DNA of 39,714 nt from an uncultured Clostridia bacterium (GTDB lineage Bacteria > Bacillota > Clostridia > TANB77 > CAG-508). Positions 35,448-39,714 of this stretch are shown here, one piece after another. A program made the position numbers and the translations under genes. The stretch lies in NCBI GenBank assembly GCA_947594845.1, contig CANQEI010000001.1, forward strand, positions 1 to 39,714, given 5' to 3'. The notes below the pieces were generated by a model. The model ran no database searches and was not told the DNA's origin. It saw nothing but the letters and a program-made list of their open reading frames with translations. Within the stretch, counting starts at the first letter, position 1. Each line of letters starts with the position of its first letter.

Positions 35448-36152
35448 ATGGAAAGACAGGACAAGGACTATATTCAAGCAAACAAAAAATTGTATAGAAA
35501 AGCTTTAGTTATGGGAATATTGTCTATTACGATAGGTTTAATTCCTTTTATAGGATTGATTGTTTCTATAATTGCACTAGTAATTGCTATTAAAGCTAAT
35601 AAAAAAGTAAAAATTGAAAATGACGATGATACATGTGTAATGACCGGATTGGTAATGAGTATTGTTGGAGTATCATTAGGAGTTGCAATAATTATTGGCT
35701 TGTTATTATCAATTTATGTATATAATTTTATTATGAATGTGCAAATTTTAAAGGATCCATATAGTTATAGTTCATATGATATTGATCCAGAAGGAAAATT
35801 AGAAAGTTGGTTTAAAGAAAATTTTAAGAGATATGATGGTGAAACTTTAGATAGTTTTCAAGTAATGAGTCTAATTGATGATGTTATTGCTGCTAACGAG
35901 AAATATGTAGATCAAGATTCTAGATTTATTACAATAGATATTGTTGGATTAGATAGATTTGATGAAAAAAATTTAGTTAAGGCATGTGAGAAGGCAGAAA
36001 AAAATAATAACTTAGAAAATGTAAATGAGGCTACATTTGAAATGAGAGAACTGAAATCATATATTAATAGTTATAAAAAATATAGAATAGAAGTATTTTA
36101 CAATGATAATAAACTTGTAAATAAAATTGTAATTTATGGAATAAAAGAATAA
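35448..36152 (+). CDS. Unknown two-span membrane protein
   Basis: A 234-aa protein with two hydrophobic segments (about 20-47 and 62-92) separated by a Lys/Asp-rich loop, in a pattern like the DUF4190 group (GILSITIGLIPFIGLIVSIIALVIAI). The C-terminal ~140 residues are soluble and acidic with no family I know (DIDPEGKLESWFKENF, IDIVGLDRFDEKN). The start is ATG 35448 behind AAAGGTG; a GTG at 35439 lies inside that site. It lies 25 bp after the 517-aa unknown, probably the same transcript from ftsK, and ends in a terminator. Confidence 0.65.
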   Translation: MERQDKDYIQANKKLYRKALVMGILSITIGLIPFIGLIVSIIALVIAIKANKKVKIENDDDTCVMTGLVMSIVGVSLGVAIIIGLLLSIYVYNFIMNVQILKDPYSYSSYDIDPEGKLESWFKENFKRYDGETLDSFQVMSLIDDVIAANEKYVDQDSRFITIDIVGLDRFDEKNLVKACEKAEKNNNLENVNEATFEMRELKSYINSYKKYRIEVFYNDNKLVNKIVIYGIKE

Positions 36153-36212
36153 TGTAAATATAGAGATTGTGGTTATTAGAAAATAAAATAATCTCAAATG
36201 AAGAAAAAAATA

Positions 36213-36255
36213 AAAGGCTAGGAAATACAATTATAATACATATTTCCTAGTCTTT
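36213..36255 (+). terminator. Terminator after the ftsK cluster
   Basis: A 15-bp stem (36213-36227 with 36241-36255, one G-U), 13-nt loop, T-rich but interrupted tail. Confidence 0.65.
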
Positions 36256-36269
36256 ATTATTTAAAAATA

Positions 36270-36298
36270 TTGTATAAAATATTTTTTATAGCTATAAT
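36270..36298 (+). promoter_or_regulatory. Promoter of the beta-CASP gene
   Basis: TTGTAT at 36270-36275 and perfect TATAAT at 36293-36298, spacer 17 bp, 37 bp before the start. Confidence 0.65.
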
Positions 36299-36335
36299 TA
36301 TAAATAGATTTACAGAAGAAAAGGAGAGTAAATTT

Positions 36336-37988
36336 ATGAACATTACTTTTTTAGGTGCTGCTAAGACTGTTACAGGATCAAATTTTTTAGTTGAGGCTGC
36401 AGGAAAAAAGTTTTTAGTTGATTGTGGAATGTATCAAGGTAGAGCTACACAAGAAATGGAAAATGCAGAAGATTTTTTATTTGATCCAAAAGAAATTGAT
36501 TTTATGTTGTTAACACATGCACATATAGATCATTCTGGAAGAATCCCAAAATTATATAATGAGGGCTATAGAGCACCAATTTATGCACACAAGGCGACCG
36601 TAGATTTATGTTCAATAATGTTACCAGATAGTGGACATATACAAGAAAATGAAATTGAATGGAAAAATAGGAAGAGACTTAGAGCAGGGCTAGATCCATT
36701 ACCACCATTGTATACAGCAGAAGAAGCGGCTAAATCATTAGAAATATTTAAACCTGTGCAATATGATGAAATAGTTGATGTCGCTGATAATATACAAGTC
36801 CGATTTAATGATGCAGGTCATATGTTAGGTTCAAGTATTATTGAAATATGGGTTACAGAAAATGGTAAGACAGAGAAAATTGTTTTTACAGGTGATTTAG
36901 GAAATAATGATATTCCTTTACTTGATTCGCCAACAATGATTGAAAGTGCGGATTATCTAGTTATGGAATCAACATATGGAAGTAGATTGCACTTAAGAAA
37001 TGATGATAAGGCAAAAATGTTTTTGGATATTGTAACTGAAACTTTAGATAAAGGTGGACGTGTAGTAATTCCTTCTTTTGCAGTAGGCAGAACTCAGGAA
37101 ATATTATATGAAATAGACAAAGTAAAAGAAGCAAATAAAGATGATGAAGAGTTTCAGAGAAAATATGAGCAGTTAATGAAAACTCCTGTATTTGTGGATA
37201 GTCCTTTGGCAATATCTGCAACAGAAATATTTAAAAAGAATACGGAATTATTTGAAGAAGAAATCCAGGAAAAATTAAAACATGGAGATCATCCATTGGA
37301 ATTTCCAGGCTTACAATATACTCAAACTGCAGATGAATCTAAAGCATTAAATGAAACATATTATCCATCTATAATTATATCTGCTAGTGGAATGTGTGAT
37401 ATAGGAAGAATAAAACACCATTTAAAACATAATTTATGGAATCCTTCAAGTACAATATTATTTGTTGGATATCAAGCTCCAGGAACTTTAGGAAGGACGA
37501 TAGTTGATGGAGCAGATAAGGTAAAAATTTTTGGAGAAGAAATTTCAATTAATGCGAGAATAGAATATATAGAAGGATATTCAGGTCATGCTGATCAAGA
37601 GTGGTTATTAAATTTTGTATATTCATTTATAAATAAACCAAAACATATATTTTTAGTACATGGAGAAGAAGAAAGTCAGGAAGTATTAAAAGGTTTGATA
37701 GAGGAGAATACAAAAATTCCTGTTACTATACCAAGTTTTGGAGAAAAATATGAAGTATCTGATATACCTGAAATTAAGGAAAGAACAGAATATACAAAGA
37801 AATTAGAAAATTACAATTTGAGAATGCAAATTTTAGAAAAGCTATATAAAATTAAAGATGATATTAATGATATGACAGCTGTAGTTAAAGATGAGAAAAT
37901 CTTAGGTGAGGAATCAAAAAATGAGATTGATACCTTGAATGATAAAGTAAAAAAATTAGAAGAACAGATAAAGAACTTAATTGATTAG
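36336..37988 (+). CDS. MBL-fold/beta-CASP ribonuclease-like protein (CPSF73/YSH1-like)
   Basis: A 550-aa metallo-beta-lactamase fold hydrolase with the metal motif THAHIDHSG (His61, His63, Asp65, His66), later GDLGNN and ESTYGSRLH, and the beta-CASP signature region ISASGMCDIGRIKHHL plus GYSGHADQEWLLNF, so it is of the RNA-specificity-factor type (COG1236). Relatives act on RNA 3' ends or as 5'-3' exonucleases; the substrate here is unknown. The C-terminal ~70 residues form a coiled coil. The start is ATG 36336 behind AAGGAGAG; an in-frame extension to 36270 runs through the promoter and is rejected. A GH15 gene starts 24 bp later. Confidence 0.9.
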   Translation: MNITFLGAAKTVTGSNFLVEAAGKKFLVDCGMYQGRATQEMENAEDFLFDPKEIDFMLLTHAHIDHSGRIPKLYNEGYRAPIYAHKATVDLCSIMLPDSGHIQENEIEWKNRKRLRAGLDPLPPLYTAEEAAKSLEIFKPVQYDEIVDVADNIQVRFNDAGHMLGSSIIEIWVTENGKTEKIVFTGDLGNNDIPLLDSPTMIESADYLVMESTYGSRLHLRNDDKAKMFLDIVTETLDKGGRVVIPSFAVGRTQEILYEIDKVKEANKDDEEFQRKYEQLMKTPVFVDSPLAISATEIFKKNTELFEEEIQEKLKHGDHPLEFPGLQYTQTADESKALNETYYPSIIISASGMCDIGRIKHHLKHNLWNPSSTILFVGYQAPGTLGRTIVDGADKVKIFGEEISINARIEYIEGYSGHADQEWLLNFVYSFINKPKHIFLVHGEEESQEVLKGLIEENTKIPVTIPSFGEKYEVSDIPEIKERTEYTKKLENYNLRMQILEKLYKIKDDINDMTAVVKDEKILGEESKNEIDTLNDKVKKLEEQIKNLID

Positions 37989-38012
37989 TACGAAGTTAGG
38001 AAGGAAAAAAAT

Positions 38013-39714
38013 ATGGTAACAAAATATTTTAATGATGCAATAATAGGAAATAAAAATATTACAGCAAGTTTTTCAAAAACTGGTGAATTACTAAGATTAT
38101 TTAATCAGGCACCTGACTATAAACAATTTTTCGAAGTTTTTCAAGTTGGTGTAAAAATAAATGATTCTGCTATGATTTATTTGCATAACGATATTAATAA
38201 TATTTTTGAGCAGTATTATGAAGAAGAAACTAATGTATTAACTACAGAGATATTAAATACGTATTTTAATTTAAAGACTGTTCAGACTGATTATGTTTCA
38301 GTAAAAGAGGATTTACTTGTTAGAAAATATACTTTTAAAAATGATAGTAATATCGATTTAAATTTGAATTTTTTAGTTTATTCTAAATTATTTACCAATA
38401 TAAACAATGATGCTTGTGGATATTTGAAAAATGACACTTTATTTCAATATACACATGATTATTCTGTTTGTATATTTTCTAAAAATCCAATAAAGTCATA
38501 TCAAATTAATAATGCTGAAAGTAGCATAATGAATGGAAGTATCGGAGGAAAAGATTATATAGGAATGTCACCAGACTCAGCTATTTCATATGATTTGGGA
38601 TTGCTAAAACCAGGAGAAGAAAAAAGTTTTGAATTATATATTAATATAAACGATAATTCTAATAAAAATTTGTTAAATGATTTAGATGTGGAAGTAGAAA
38701 GATTTAGAAAAATAGATTATAGAAAAGAATTAGAAGATACTAAAAAATACTGGAGAAAGTACTTAAAAGATCATTCTAATTTGGAGTTAAAGGATGAAAA
38801 ATCTAATCACGCAATAAAAAGAATTTATGATAGAACAATATTATTAATGCCTCTTTTGGTAAATAATGAAACTGGTGGAATATCAGCTGGAGTGGAAAGT
38901 GATGAATATAAAACAAGATGTGGCAGATATTCATATTGTTGGCCTAGGGATGCGGTGTTTGTTACTGAAGCTTTAGATGAAATAGGAATGAGTAAAGAAG
39001 CTGAAAAATTCTATAAATCTTTTTGTAAAATGACTCAAAGTAGAAATGGAGGTTGGGAGCAAAGATTTTATACTGATGGAAGATTAGCTCCAAGTTGGGG
39101 ATACCAGATAGATGAAACTGCAAGTGTCATTTTTGGTGTTTATAATCATTATGAAAAAGATAAAAATGTTAAATTCTTAAAAGATACATTAAAAATGTGT
39201 GAAAAGGCTATAGAGTTTCTTGAAAAGTATGTTACTGATATATTAGATGAGAAGTTTGAATTAAAAAAGAGCTACGATTTGTGGGAAGAATATGAGGGAA
39301 TTAGTTTATATGCTATGACTGCGATTTTTGGGGCTTATAATAGCATGCTAAAGATTTATAAAGAGGTAAAAAATGAATATGCTAATAATAGATTGAAGAT
39401 TGAAGCAATGGAGAAGTCTAAGAAACTTTTAGAAAAAAGAGTGAGAGATATTAGAGAGTATGTTCTTAAGAATTTTTATGATGAAGAGAAAAAGAGTTTC
39501 GTTAGAAATTTAGATGATAGAAGGTTGGATATAAGTATTTTAGGTGCTGTTTTCCCATTTAAGATGCTAGCACCAAAAGAAAAGAAATTTTTAACTACAA
39601 TAGAAAGAATGAATATGACGATTAGAACGTATACAGGTGGATATATTCGTTATGAGGGAGATACTTATAATGGAGGGTACAATCCATGGGTGATTGCTAA
39701 TTTGTGGATGGCTA
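38013..39714 (+). CDS. Glycoside hydrolase family 15 (glucoamylase-like), 3' partial
   Basis: The open frame from ATG 38013 runs off the right edge (567 codons seen). Residues ~1-270 look like the N-terminal beta-sandwich of bacterial GH15; the (alpha/alpha)6 catalytic part follows with CGRYSYCWPRDAVF (WPRD near 310), GGWEQRFYTDG, APSWGYQIDETAS and SYDLWEEYEG, where Glu425 or 426 is the likely general acid. The second catalytic Glu lies at or after the edge. Family members split alpha-1,4 or 1,6-glucose, dextran or trehalose; no signal peptide is present, so it probably acts in the cytosol on stored or imported glucan. AGGAAGGA precedes the ATG. It likely shares a transcript with the beta-CASP gene, an unusual pairing. 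Confidence 0.9.
   Translation, partial: MVTKYFNDAIIGNKNITASFSKTGELLRLFNQAPDYKQFFEVFQVGVKINDSAMIYLHNDINNIFEQYYEEETNVLTTEILNTYFNLKTVQTDYVSVKEDLLVRKYTFKNDSNIDLNLNFLVYSKLFTNINNDACGYLKNDTLFQYTHDYSVCIFSKNPIKSYQINNAESSIMNGSIGGKDYIGMSPDSAISYDLGLLKPGEEKSFELYININDNSNKNLLNDLDVEVERFRKIDYRKELEDTKKYWRKYLKDHSNLELKDEKSNHAIKRIYDRTILLMPLLVNNETGGISAGVESDEYKTRCGRYSYCWPRDAVFVTEALDEIGMSKEAEKFYKSFCKMTQSRNGGWEQRFYTDGRLAPSWGYQIDETASVIFGVYNHYEKDKNVKFLKDTLKMCEKAIEFLEKYVTDILDEKFELKKSYDLWEEYEGISLYAMTAIFGAYNSMLKIYKEVKNEYANNRLKIEAMEKSKKLLEKRVRDIREYVLKNFYDEEKKSFVRNLDDRRLDISILGAVFPFKMLAPKEKKFLTTIERMNMTIRTYTGGYIRYEGDTYNGGYNPWVIANLWMA

Noticed and set aside
36961-37221. 86-aa minus-strand ORF inside the beta-CASP gene
   Set aside because: It is the antisense shadow of a conserved coding region and has no ribosome binding site or promoter.

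Overview
The window is AT-rich chromosomal DNA, roughly 70 percent A+T by eye. It reads like a low-GC Gram-positive bacterium of the Clostridia type. The evidence is strong GGAGG-like ribosome binding sites, many intrinsic terminators, TTGACA/TATAAT promoters, a CIRCE element before groESL, SepF and DivIVA, an FtsK/SpoIIIE translocase, and a eukaryote/archaeal-type ProS. TGA is used as a stop and tryptophan is TGG, so the code is standard. I see no tRNA, rRNA, CRISPR array, prophage or transposase. The content is mostly core housekeeping with a few unrecognised genes, and it does not look like a defence or mobile island.

Layout. 1-1826: 3' end of a Gln/Pro-repeat protein ending in a SHOCT domain, then a double zinc-ribbon membrane protein. 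1982-5302: plsX, acpP, rnc and a short Elp3-like radical SAM protein. 5345-8874: a YitT-family membrane protein, an OGG-type DNA glycosylase and an FAD oxidoreductase with a C-terminal Rieske domain. 8964-10463 (minus): a MurE-family ligase with altered substrate-motif residues. 10604-15080: Sua5/YwlC, a GT-A-like protein and two GT2 glycosyltransferases (the last on minus). 15206-18298: pth, a short RNase G and rimO. 18406-18753 (minus): an unknown 115-aa acidic protein. 18907-21564: scpB overlapping proS, then a membrane-anchored unknown. 21734-23654: groES-groEL under CIRCE. 23826-23942 (minus): a 38-aa Cys/Gly-rich membrane microprotein. 24146-28874: mutL, a 123-bp inverted-repeat element, miaA and an HlyD-like protein. 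29003-31250: sepF, divIVA, rsmD and a coiled-coil protein. 31406-36152: ftsK, an unknown 520-aa-class protein and an unknown membrane protein. 36336-39714: a metallo-beta-lactamase/beta-CASP RNase-like protein and a GH15 glucoamylase-like protein running off the right edge.

Functional themes are lipid and cell-wall synthesis (plsX, acpP, murE), RNA and translation quality (rnc, rng, pth, rimO, miaA, ywlC, proS, rsmD, beta-CASP protein), DNA repair (ogg, mutL), chromosome segregation and division (scpB, sepF, divIVA, ftsK), and protein folding (groESL).

I did not find a clear new multi-gene system. The best leads are the Cys-rich microprotein, the 123-bp inverted-repeat element after mutL, the yitT ribosome binding site buried in a terminator hairpin, the MurE motif changes, the SHOCT/zinc-ribbon pair, and the unknown genes behind ftsK.
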